Shown piece by piece: positions 52,765 through 61,089 of a stretch of DNA of 64,000 nucleotides. Position 1 is the stretch's first letter. The number at the start of each line of letters is the position of its first letter. This DNA is from PALSA-1353 sp050012375 (lineage in GTDB: Bacteria > Planctomycetota > Phycisphaerae > Tepidisphaerales > Tepidisphaeraceae): positions 62,001 to 126,000 of the forward strand of contig JBEKHH010000001.1 of assembly GCA_050012375.1 (NCBI GenBank), given 5' to 3'. The position numbers and the translations under genes were made by a program. Below the pieces are notes generated by a model. The model saw nothing but the letters and a program-made list of their open reading frames with translations. It was not told the origin of the DNA and did no database searches.

Positions 52765-54885
52765 ATGGCAGGCGGGCAAGACCAAGCGGTCTTATTGAAG
52801 GTTTCGGAGGCCTTAAGCAAAGACGTGGGCCGCGCCATGGCGCGAATCGACCCGGAGGACATGCGCCGCCTTGGCGTGCAAACCGGCGACGTGGTGCTCC
52901 TCACCGGCCAGCGCGAGGCGGTGTGCCGCGTGATGCCGGCCCTCAAGGAAGCACGCGGGCAGTCGCGCGTTCAGTTGGATGGCATTACTCGGCAGAATCT
53001 GGGCTCCGCCATCGACGAGTCGGTTCGGGTCACCAAAACCACCTGCTCGCCCGCCCAGGTCGTCAAGCTCACGCCCGTCAGCATAAAACCCGACGAGCGC
53101 GATCTGGCCTACATTGTCGGGCTGCTCGATGGGCTGGCGGTTTTGCCGGGCGGCATGATCCGGCTTTCCTTGTTTGGCGCGCGCAACGCCGAATTCATGG
53201 TGGCCTCGGGACAACCGGGCGGCCCGCTCCTCATCAATCCCACCACCCGCTTGCAGATCGGCGACGTTTCCGGCAAGGAGCCGGCCCAGCGCCTGGGGTA
53301 TGAGGACGTTGGCGGCTTGAAGCCGCAGCTTAGCCGCATCCGCGAGTTGATCGAACTGCCGCTGCGCCACCCCGAGGTGTTTGCCCGCCTGGGCATCGAT
53401 CCACCCAAGGGCGTGCTTCTGCACGGTCCGCCCGGCTGCGGCAAGACGTTGATTGCCCGAATCATCGCCCAGGAAAGCAGCGCCAAGTTTTACAGCATTT
53501 CCGGCCCGGAGATCATCCATAAGTTCTACGGCGAATCGGAAGCGCACCTGCGCAAAATCTTCGATGAAGCTTCGCGACATGGCCCGGCGATCATCTTCCT
53601 CGATGAGATCGACTCCATCGCCCCCAAGCGGGAAAACACCGTCGGCGACGTGGAAAAACGCGTCGTCGCCCAACTCCTGGCCCTGATGGACGGACTCAAC
53701 CAGCGGCAAAATCTGGTCGTCATCGCCGCTACCAACCTGCCCAACAATCTCGACCCGGCGTTGCGCCGGCCGGGGCGGTTTGATCGAGAAATCTACATTC
53801 CCATCCCCGACCGCAATGGCCGTCGCCATATCCTCGATATTCACTCTCGCGGCATGCCCTTGGCGGAGGACGTGAATCTCGACCGTCTGGCCGACGTCAC
53901 CCACGGCTACGTCGGCGCCGACCTCCAGGCCCTCTGCCGCGAAGCAGCCATGGCCTGCCTTCGCACGTTGCTGGGGGATGTCGATCTGTCGCGCGGCGGC
54001 ATTCCTTACGACCGGCTACAAACCCTGGAGGTGACGCAGGAGCACTTTCTCGCGGCTTTGGCGGAGATTGAACCCTCGGCGATCCGCGAGGTTTTCGTCG
54101 AGGTGCCCTCCGTGAACTGGGATGACATCGGCGGCTTGGCCGAGGTGAAGCGGCAACTGACCGAGGCCATCGAATGGCCGCTGAAGCACGCCGAGCTTTT
54201 TGCAAAGGCCGGAGTCAGGCCGGCCAAAGGCCTGCTTCTGGCCGGGCCGCCCGGCGTGGGCAAGACCCTGCTGGCCAAGGCGGCGGCGACGCAGTCCAAC
54301 GCCAATTTCATTTCCGTCAAGGGCCCGGAATTGATGGGTCGATACGTCGGGGAATCCGAAAAAGCCGTACGCGAAGTGTTTCGCAAGGCCCGGCACGCCG
54401 CCCCCTGTGTGATCTTCTTTGACGAGATCGAAGCGCTGCTCCCCCACCGCGGATCGGACAGCAGCGGGGTCGGGGATCGCGTGATCGCCCAGTTTCTCGC
54501 CGAAATGGACGGCGTGGAGGAATTGCGCGGCGTTCTGGTCATGGGAGCGACCAACCGTCTGGACCTGGTCGACCCCGCCGTTCTCCGCCCAGGTCGCTTC
54601 GACCTGGTCGTCAAGCTGCCGCTGCCGGACCAGGCGGCGCGGCGGGAAGTTTTCCAGGTGCACTTGCGCGGCAAACCGTTGGCCAAAGGCATCGACTGTG
54701 CCGAGCTTGCCCGGCGAACGGACGGCGTCTCGGCCGCGGATATCGCCGGCGCATGCACCCGCGCGGCACTGGCGGCGGTGCGCCGCGTCATTACGGCGCC
54801 GGCGGCGCCTCTGGTTATTACGCCCGACGATTTGGTCCAGGGCATTGCTGAGATCGACAACCACACCAGCGAGTGCAAACCATGA
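52765..54885 (+). CDS. CDC48/VAT-family double AAA ATPase in the gas-vesicle cluster
   Basis: 706 aa; the start at 52765 has GAGAG upstream. N-terminal double-psi barrel (~1-170: MRRLGVQTGDVVLLTGQREAV). D1 ATPase with LHGPPGCGKT, IIFLDEIDSIAPKRE and the SRH RPGRFDREI. D2 with LAGPPGVGKT, VIFFDEIEALLPHRG and RPGRFDLVV. Two complete ATPase rings, as in p97/VAT. CDC48-type unfoldases also appear next to gvp genes in some archaea and bacteria. Here it sits inside the operon and overlaps the second gvpF/L gene (ATGA), so a role in remodelling shell precursors or recycling vesicles is plausible. Confidence 0.9.
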   Translation: MAGGQDQAVLLKVSEALSKDVGRAMARIDPEDMRRLGVQTGDVVLLTGQREAVCRVMPALKEARGQSRVQLDGITRQNLGSAIDESVRVTKTTCSPAQVVKLTPVSIKPDERDLAYIVGLLDGLAVLPGGMIRLSLFGARNAEFMVASGQPGGPLLINPTTRLQIGDVSGKEPAQRLGYEDVGGLKPQLSRIRELIELPLRHPEVFARLGIDPPKGVLLHGPPGCGKTLIARIIAQESSAKFYSISGPEIIHKFYGESEAHLRKIFDEASRHGPAIIFLDEIDSIAPKRENTVGDVEKRVVAQLLALMDGLNQRQNLVVIAATNLPNNLDPALRRPGRFDREIYIPIPDRNGRRHILDIHSRGMPLAEDVNLDRLADVTHGYVGADLQALCREAAMACLRTLLGDVDLSRGGIPYDRLQTLEVTQEHFLAALAEIEPSAIREVFVEVPSVNWDDIGGLAEVKRQLTEAIEWPLKHAELFAKAGVRPAKGLLLAGPPGVGKTLLAKAAATQSNANFISVKGPELMGRYVGESEKAVREVFRKARHAAPCVIFFDEIEALLPHRGSDSSGVGDRVIAQFLAEMDGVEELRGVLVMGATNRLDLVDPAVLRPGRFDLVVKLPLPDQAARREVFQVHLRGKPLAKGIDCAELARRTDGVSAADIAGACTRAALAAVRRVITAPAAPLVITPDDLVQGIAEIDNHTSECKP

Positions 54886-55658
54886 TGACCAGCACAGCTC
54901 CCGCGGAAAAAGTCTACGCCCTCCTCGGCATCACCCTAGAAACGCCGGTCCAGGCGAGAAGCGGCTGGTCGCTCGTGCCTGCCGACGGCTTGCTGGCCGT
55001 TCTGGCGGAGCACGATGCCGATCAGTTTGTGGGCGAAGCAGCGCAGCGCGACTTGGCCGACCCATTGAAGGTCACCTCGCTGGCCCTGGCCCATGCCGAG
55101 CAAGTGGAACAACTATTCCATCAAACAGCGGTGCTGCCGGTTGCGCTGGGTTCCCTGTTCTCGACTCCCGCCGCGGTCGAGCAACTCCTGCGGCGAAATC
55201 GCGACGCCATTGTCCAATTTCTTCGCCGCGTCGCCGATCATCAGGAATGGGCTGTTAAAGCGGCCATTGACGCCAAGATCGGCAAGGAACACTTCATCGA
55301 GCGCGCGATAGCCGCCGCCCAGATCGATCCGCAGATGTCTGACGGGGCGCGCTATTTCCGCGAACGAGCAATCCGAAGGCAGGCCGCGAGCCAGTTTCAG
55401 GCCGTTCTCCACCAGCGCTGCCAGCAGTTGCGCCAGCCGTTGTCGGAGGCGTGTGCCGATGTGGTCGAGCGTTCCATCCTGCCGCGTAACGATGGCCGAC
55501 AGTCCGTCGCATCCTGGTCTCTGTTAGTCTCGAACAGATTCCAAGGCGAGCTGTCCGCCCGCATCGCCGCCATGGAGTCATCGCTGGCCGACGCCGAAAT
55601 TGCCTTGGAGCTTAGCGGTCCCTGGCCGCCCTGGAGCTTTGTCCCCCGTTTGAACTGA
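54882..55658 (+). CDS. gvpF: Gas vesicle protein GvpF/GvpL, second copy
   Basis: 258 aa. EKVYALLGITLETPVQ and DGLLAVLAEHDADQF, then LKVTSLALAHAEQVEQLFHQTAVLPVALGSLFST and a C-terminal domain ending ALELSGPWPPWSFVPRL. It shares the two-domain plan of the first copy but is quite divergent. The start overlaps the CDC48 stop (ATGA at 54882); ATG 54885 is also possible. Last gene of the cluster. Confidence 0.88.
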   Translation: MMTSTAPAEKVYALLGITLETPVQARSGWSLVPADGLLAVLAEHDADQFVGEAAQRDLADPLKVTSLALAHAEQVEQLFHQTAVLPVALGSLFSTPAAVEQLLRRNRDAIVQFLRRVADHQEWAVKAAIDAKIGKEHFIERAIAAAQIDPQMSDGARYFRERAIRRQAASQFQAVLHQRCQQLRQPLSEACADVVERSILPRNDGRQSVASWSLLVSNRFQGELSARIAAMESSLADAEIALELSGPWPPWSFVPRLN

Positions 55659-56074
55659 CTCCCCGAGTGATATCGCAAAATCGGCGATGGCGGTGATGGC
55701 CATCAAGTGGCGGACACGGCGAGGGTATGAACCGTCCGCCGCGGGCGATTTTCAGCGGCTGGGCAATCTCATGCAAAGCATACGGCCGATCTCCCCAATT
55801 GCCCCAGATGTCCCCGAATATTTCGATTGGGGCCGCTTCCCCAGCGGGTAGAACAGTAGAAAGTTGAGAGTAGAACGAGGGGAGCGGCGTAAGGGTCAAA
55901 GCCGGTGAACATAGATGGTCCTGATGGGTCGCCCAGGCGACCGGTGATAGGAAAAAGCTTCGTCCTCTATTAGAGGGTCCAGGAGGTGAAGCTTTTGGAC
56001 GTGTTTTGGAGAAATCCGGGGATTTTTTCCATATTTTTTCGGCGGTTCAGACTGAGCCTGGATGTCCCCTTTGC
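55659..56074. other. Intergenic region after the gas-vesicle cluster
   Basis: 416 bases with no credible gene and no clear terminator hairpin with T-run. Short frames here lack protein character. Confidence 0.3.
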
Positions 56075-56557
56075 TCATCCTTCGGGCGGCCGTTTCTGCA
56101 TTTGTCGTTCTACCGCAAACAGCACGCCGATCGCCACCACATAGCAAATCAGATTGTGTACAGAAAATGTCGTTCCGAAAACGACTCGCAGAAGCGCATT
56201 GGCATCCCATCGCGCCGGCACCCCGGTTAATTTGAAACATTCAATTGCGATGCAATATACCAGCGCCGCCGCGGCGATCATTGCTGGCCGCAGGCGCGGC
56301 GCGATCACGCCGATCAACAAAAACGCACCGGCGGCATAACACAAATCCCCCATGCTCTTGTCCCAAAGATAGCGCCCAACCGGATTACGGCGGGAATAAA
56401 ATCCAATCCCGGCGACGACCGCTAGGAGGATGACCCGCCGGGGAAGAACGCGCAAAGCGGAGTGCTCGGCAAACATTTCGCCATACCAGCGCAAATTGCG
56501 ATGGGTTTCAGGACTCAGATGTTTTTCCGACCCGTTCAGGAAACGTTTCGATGACAT
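56075..56557 (-). CDS. DUF2809 membrane protein
   Basis: 160 aa (Met28 at 56476 is an alternative start). Four hydrophobic segments: VILLAVVAGIGFY, GDLCYAAGAFLLIGVIAPRL, PAMIAAAALVYCIAIECFKLT and VHNLICYVVAIGVLFAV. The pattern R-NPVGRYLWDKSMGDLCYA and LLRVVFGTTFSVHNLICY match DUF2809, a small family of inner-membrane proteins of unknown function. Isolated gene. Confidence 0.75.
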   Translation of the reverse strand: MSSKRFLNGSEKHLSPETHRNLRWYGEMFAEHSALRVLPRRVILLAVVAGIGFYSRRNPVGRYLWDKSMGDLCYAAGAFLLIGVIAPRLRPAMIAAAALVYCIAIECFKLTGVPARWDANALLRVVFGTTFSVHNLICYVVAIGVLFAVERQMQKRPPEG

Positions 56558-56957
56558 CGGCGGCGCGAGCGGATGTTTGCTTAGGGGCTTGGAAATGTCA
56601 ACGGAATGTCAACCGGGAGGCAGCTAGTTTTCAGCTGCCGTCTTCCATTTGCCGTACGTTTCATGGCCCGCCCTTGCATTGACCCGTGCATTCCATTCAC
56701 GCCCCGCAATGCACCTTGCAGGGCTCGAACCCCGATGGATCGGGATGTTCCACCTGCAACCTTCGGTTCCGAAGTAATTACCCTAAGCTGGAAATCCTTG
56801 CGGAAACGAGCGTTACGATTTCCATGGATTGCAAGGCCCAGCACACTTTCAAAGGGTTGAATGCGGATTTAGTATGGCGCGTCGATACCCCCTTCACTCG
56901 GCGCGGTGAACCACCCGAATTTTGCACAGAACTTTCTAAGCGGTAAGGTTTCCATCC
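56558..56957. other. Region before the GH35 gene, holding a damaged tRNA-Arg 3' end
   Basis: 400 bases without a gene. Besides the tRNA remnant at 56710-56771 it should hold the promoter of the GH35 gene; no copy of the 30-bp operator is present. TAAGG lies 9 nt before the ATG at 56958. Confidence 0.4.
56710..56771 (-). repeat. Partial tRNA-Arg copy with a hairpin insert in the T-loop
   Basis: The bases repeat the 3' part of the tRNA-Arg gene at 59006-59079, from the anticodon end to the discriminator, in the same orientation. A 23-bp insert (56731-56753) begins with a perfect inverted repeat CCCGAT-GG-ATCGGG and splits the T-loop. The 5' half is absent. It could be an attachment-site duplicate left by integration at the tRNA 3' end, later disrupted. 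Confidence 0.7.
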
Positions 56958-58844
56958 ATGATACATCGCTATTTCGCGTTAGGTGCGTTCATTCCAATGT
57001 TGATATCGATCCCGGCGTGCATGGCGCAGCCCACCGGCGCGCAGTCGCCGCCAACCGCGGAGACGGGAACTCCACATCTGGCCAGACACGGCGCCGCAAC
57101 CCAGTTGATCGTGGACGGCAAACCACTGCTCATGCTCGGCGGCGAACTCCTGAATAATAGTGCGACCGATCCGCAGTTCATGAAACCCATTTGGCCGCGC
57201 CTCGTGGAGATGAAGCTCAATACCGTTTTGGCGGCGCTCTCCTGGGCATTGGTTGAGCCGCGGGAAGGCCAGTATGATTTCTCGCTCGTTGACAGCTTGG
57301 TTGATGGCGCCAGAAGCCATCATCTTCATTTGGTCCTGCTGTGGTTTGGGGCTTGGAAAAATGGACAGTCCAGTTACGCTCCGGATTGGGTGAAGGAAGA
57401 TTCAGCCCGCTTTCCCCGCATTCAAATCGGAAGAGGAAATACCATCGAGCTGCTCAGCACGTTTTCCGATGCAACCCGAACTGCCGACGCAAAGGCATTT
57501 GCGGCGCTGATGCGCCACGTCAAGGAAATCGACGGGCAACGGCACACCGTGCTGATGATGCAGGTGGAAAACGAGGTGGGCGTTCTGCACGATACGCGCG
57601 ATCGTTGCCCGGCCGCCGATCAGGCCTTTGTCCAGCCGGTGCCCCAGGAACTCGTCGATTATCTCGTGCAACACAAAGAATCGCTCGACCCGTGGTTTCG
57701 TGAATGCTGGGAATCCGGCGGCGCCAAAACGGCGGGATCGTGGGAAGAACTGTTTGGACCGGGTAAGGGCGATGACGTGGAGATTCCCGGCCGCACGCTC
57801 AGCCCGCCGATGGGGGACGATGAACACCAATTCGGATGGCGAAAGCTGCACTGGCCGGCGGACGAATTCTTCATGGCCTGGCAATATGCGAAGTATGTCA
57901 ATGCGGTGGTTCAGGCGGGCAAGTCCGAGTATGACATTCCGATGTACGTCAACGCCTGGCTACAGCAGCCGGATTTTGCATGGCCGGGCGTGTATCCGAG
58001 CGGCGGTCCGTTGCCGCAAGTGATGGACATTTGGCGAGCGGGCGCGCCGTCGATCGACCTGTTCGCGCCCGACCTGTATCTGCCACAATTTGACGAGACC
58101 TGCGCCCGGTACACGCGGGGCGGCAATCCCCTGTTCATCCCCGAGACACGGGGGCAACTGGCCGGTGCCGCCAATGTGATGTTGGCGGTGGGCCAGTACA
58201 ACGCGATGGGCTTTTCGCCGTTTGCGATCGACGGCGCCGCTCCGCCTGGGGGCGGCGCCGTGGTAGGGGCGCCCGATGGCAACCGCGAGTTGCAGCGCTC
58301 CTATGACCTGCTTCAACAGCTTTCGCCTTTGATCCTTGAGAACCAAGGCAAGAATACAATCGGGGCCGTCACGCTCTCTTTGGACGGCGAGGTGCAGAGA
58401 ATTCGCGTTGGGGACTATCGCTTGGAATTCCATTATCTGCCGCCGCGCAACCCGGCTCCCGTCCCCGCGCCGATTTCCCGTCCACAAGAGCCCCAAAATC
58501 CCCAACAACAACAAACGCAGCAAACCCAACAGATTGAGGCACAACTCGCCCAGATTGTTCAGCAACTTCAACAGTTGCAGCAACCCGGCATACCAACGGC
58601 GGCCATTGCTATCGCTGTCGGGGCCAATGAGTATTACCTGGCCGGCTTCGGCGTGACCGTTGCCTTTAGGCCCTTGACGTCTGGCCCGTCGAACGTGGGT
58701 TTGGCCGGGGTGGAGGAAGGCGTTTTTGTAGATGGCCGCTGGATTCCCGGCCGCCGCCTTGCAGGCGATGACACCGCCTCGGGGGACAATGTGATGCTGC
58801 GCGAAAAGACCATTCTGCATGTGAGGCTGTATCGATATCCGTAA
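56958..58844 (+). CDS. Secreted GH35-family beta-galactosidase-like enzyme
   Basis: 628 aa. Signal peptide (MIHRYFALGAFIPMLISIPA), then a TIM barrel of the GH35/GH42-like clan: LIVDGKPLLMLGGELLNNSA, LNTVLAALSWALVEPREGQYDF, LHLVLLWFGAWKNGQSSYAPDWV. The acid/base Glu is in MMQVENEVGVLHDT (~203) and the nucleophile in PLFIPETRGQL (~394). A C-terminal beta domain (DUF5597 type) contains a Gln-rich low-complexity insert (~515-550). Probably removes terminal galactose outside the cytoplasm, but not part of the operator-defined regulon. The gene lies between the tRNA-Arg remnant and the intact tRNA-Arg gene. Confidence 0.8.
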   Translation: MIHRYFALGAFIPMLISIPACMAQPTGAQSPPTAETGTPHLARHGAATQLIVDGKPLLMLGGELLNNSATDPQFMKPIWPRLVEMKLNTVLAALSWALVEPREGQYDFSLVDSLVDGARSHHLHLVLLWFGAWKNGQSSYAPDWVKEDSARFPRIQIGRGNTIELLSTFSDATRTADAKAFAALMRHVKEIDGQRHTVLMMQVENEVGVLHDTRDRCPAADQAFVQPVPQELVDYLVQHKESLDPWFRECWESGGAKTAGSWEELFGPGKGDDVEIPGRTLSPPMGDDEHQFGWRKLHWPADEFFMAWQYAKYVNAVVQAGKSEYDIPMYVNAWLQQPDFAWPGVYPSGGPLPQVMDIWRAGAPSIDLFAPDLYLPQFDETCARYTRGGNPLFIPETRGQLAGAANVMLAVGQYNAMGFSPFAIDGAAPPGGGAVVGAPDGNRELQRSYDLLQQLSPLILENQGKNTIGAVTLSLDGEVQRIRVGDYRLEFHYLPPRNPAPVPAPISRPQEPQNPQQQQTQQTQQIEAQLAQIVQQLQQLQQPGIPTAAIAIAVGANEYYLAGFGVTVAFRPLTSGPSNVGLAGVEEGVFVDGRWIPGRRLAGDDTASGDNVMLREKTILHVRLYRYP

Positions 58845-59005
58845 GCTTGCCCCTCCCGATCGAACTGGGCGGCGCGCCGGTCCGTTATGATAGGGTCAGG
58901 TTCGCCCGTTGGCCGGTCGCGGGGATGTGGGCCTCATTGTTGTTGTGAGTGCAATCGTTGGCGGGCCGGCGTGCTAACTCACAGCAGCGGCAGGGTTAAC
59001 TGACT

Positions 59006-59079
<74 letters not shown>

Positions 59080-59169
59080 CTTTCTTCCGCGAACCGGTCA
59101 TCATTCAACATCCCCAAAGGCGTGTCAAGGTTGCTTTTACGACCCGCCGCTCACAAACTGCCCCAACTT

Positions 59170-61089
59170 ATGGCCCTGTATTCCGTCGAAACTTACGGCG
59201 AACTCCAAGTGCAACTCCAACAGGAATGGCTCATCGCCAACGGCATCGGCGGGTTCGCCTGCGGGACCGTCGTCGGATGCAACACCCGCCGATATCACGG
59301 ACTCCTCTGCGCCGCGCTTCTTCCGCCGGTCGGCCGGTTCCTCATGCTCAATCGACTCGACGAATCTCTCCGCGTGCAGGGCGAGGAAGATCGGGTCCTG
59401 GAATTCTCCATCAATCAGTTCGGCGACAAATTCCATCCCCGCGGCGACCGCTATCTCCGCCGGTTCGATATGGAAATCGCACTGGCACGCTGGGAATACG
59501 AAATCGAAGGCGTTCGCGTCATCAAGGAAATCCAGATGCCCTGGCGAAACAACGTCGTCGGCATTCGCTACAGCATCGACCCCGGCGACCGGGCGGTCGA
59601 GCTATCGCTCATGCCGTTCGCGCGCATGATGGATTTCCACGCGCTGCGGCATGAGAAGGCGACCTTTGAGGAAACGCACGGATCGCGCACCTGTTCCCTC
59701 CAGCTGGATTCCAACAAGCTCGTGATCACCGCCGATGCGGGCTCCTTTCGGCCGGAACCGAATTGGTGGTACGGCCACACCTACGCCGTCGAGGCCGAGC
59801 GCGGGCTGGACGACAAGGAAGACCTCTACACTCCCGGCCGATTCGTTTTCACGACCGCCACGCAGGCCTCGATCACGCTGTGGGCCGGTGTGGATCCGAT
59901 GGGGAGTTTTAACTGGGACCTGGAGATCGCCCGGCGACGGGACAGGATAAAGCTCACGCTGGCGGCGTCCCCGACGCTCCAGCGCCTGGTGGTTGCCGCC
60001 GACGATTTTATCGTGGCCCGCAAATCGCCCGACGGCCGGCCGGGCTGCACCGTCATCGCCGGATATCCCTGGTTCGCCGATTGGGGACGCGACACGTTGA
60101 TATCGCTTCCAGGTTTGCTTTTGCATACCGGAAGGTTCGACGAAGCCAAGCAGGCGTTGTCCGTTTTCGCCCAATACATCAGCGAGGGGATGATCCCCAA
60201 TCGATTCGACGACTATACCAATCAGCCGTCGTACAACACCGTGGATGCAAGCCTCTGGTTCATTCACGCGGCGTTTGAATACCTCCGGCTGGCTCGCGAT
60301 TCCGATTTTTTTGAAAAAGAACTGCTCCCCGCGTGTCATGCCATCGTCCAGGGCTATACGCGGGGAACGCGTTGGCACATCAAGGTCGATCCGAGCGACG
60401 GATTGCTGAACCAGGGGGATGAAGGCACGCAGCTCACGTGGATGGACGCCCAATGCGACGGCGTCTGTTTCACGCCTCGGCAGGGAAAGGCCGTCGAGAT
60501 CAACGCGCTGTGGCATCACGCGCTGCGACTGATCGGGGATCGCGCCCGCGCCGACCGCGTCGCCGAGAGCTTTCGCAAGGCGTTCTGGCTGAATCCGTTT
60601 CGCGGACTGGCCGACGTGGTGAACGGATCGGTGCGGGATACGGCCATGCGCCCGAATCAGATATTCGCGGTGAGCCTGCCCAACAGCCCGCTGAATCGCC
60701 CGCAGCAGGAAGCGGTCGTGGAAGCCGTGCGCCGCGAATTGCTCACGCCCGTGGGGCTGCGGTCGCTGGCCAAGAGCGATCCCAATTATCATGGCCACTA
60801 TATAGGCCCGATGTCGGAGCGCGACGCCGCGTATCACAACGGCACGATCTGGGCCTGGCCGCTTGGAGCCTTCCTGGACGCATATCTGAAGGTGCATGAC
60901 CACTCCGATCAGGCAGTCGCGCAGGCGCGGCGATGGCTCGAGCCGCTGCTGCAAACCATGCAACAGGGCTGCATCGGCCAGATCGGAGAAATCTTCGAAG
61001 GCGATGAGCCGCATCGCGGCGTCGGATGTTTTGCACAGGCGTGGAGCGTCGCCGAAGCGCTTAGGCTGGCGGTGGAATTGGGGATGTGA
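59170..61089 (+). CDS. Amylo-alpha-1,6-glucosidase (bacterial glycogen debranching enzyme, GH133)
   Basis: 639 aa; the ATG at 59170 gives MALYSVETYGELQVQLQQEW, the family start, whereas earlier in-frame codons cross into the tRNA spacer. N-terminal beta domain (LIANGIGGFACGTVVGCNTRRYHGLL). C-terminal (alpha/alpha)6 catalytic barrel: AGYPWFADWGRDTLISLPGLLL, IPNRFDDYTNQPSYNTVDASLWF, GDEGTQLTWMDAQCDGVCFTPRQGKAVEINALWHHAL and YHNGTIWAWPLGAFL. It removes alpha-1,6 branches from glycogen in the cytoplasm. It abuts the next gene (TGAATG). Confidence 0.9.
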   Translation: MALYSVETYGELQVQLQQEWLIANGIGGFACGTVVGCNTRRYHGLLCAALLPPVGRFLMLNRLDESLRVQGEEDRVLEFSINQFGDKFHPRGDRYLRRFDMEIALARWEYEIEGVRVIKEIQMPWRNNVVGIRYSIDPGDRAVELSLMPFARMMDFHALRHEKATFEETHGSRTCSLQLDSNKLVITADAGSFRPEPNWWYGHTYAVEAERGLDDKEDLYTPGRFVFTTATQASITLWAGVDPMGSFNWDLEIARRRDRIKLTLAASPTLQRLVVAADDFIVARKSPDGRPGCTVIAGYPWFADWGRDTLISLPGLLLHTGRFDEAKQALSVFAQYISEGMIPNRFDDYTNQPSYNTVDASLWFIHAAFEYLRLARDSDFFEKELLPACHAIVQGYTRGTRWHIKVDPSDGLLNQGDEGTQLTWMDAQCDGVCFTPRQGKAVEINALWHHALRLIGDRARADRVAESFRKAFWLNPFRGLADVVNGSVRDTAMRPNQIFAVSLPNSPLNRPQQEAVVEAVRRELLTPVGLRSLAKSDPNYHGHYIGPMSERDAAYHNGTIWAWPLGAFLDAYLKVHDHSDQAVAQARRWLEPLLQTMQQGCIGQIGEIFEGDEPHRGVGCFAQAWSVAEALRLAVELGM

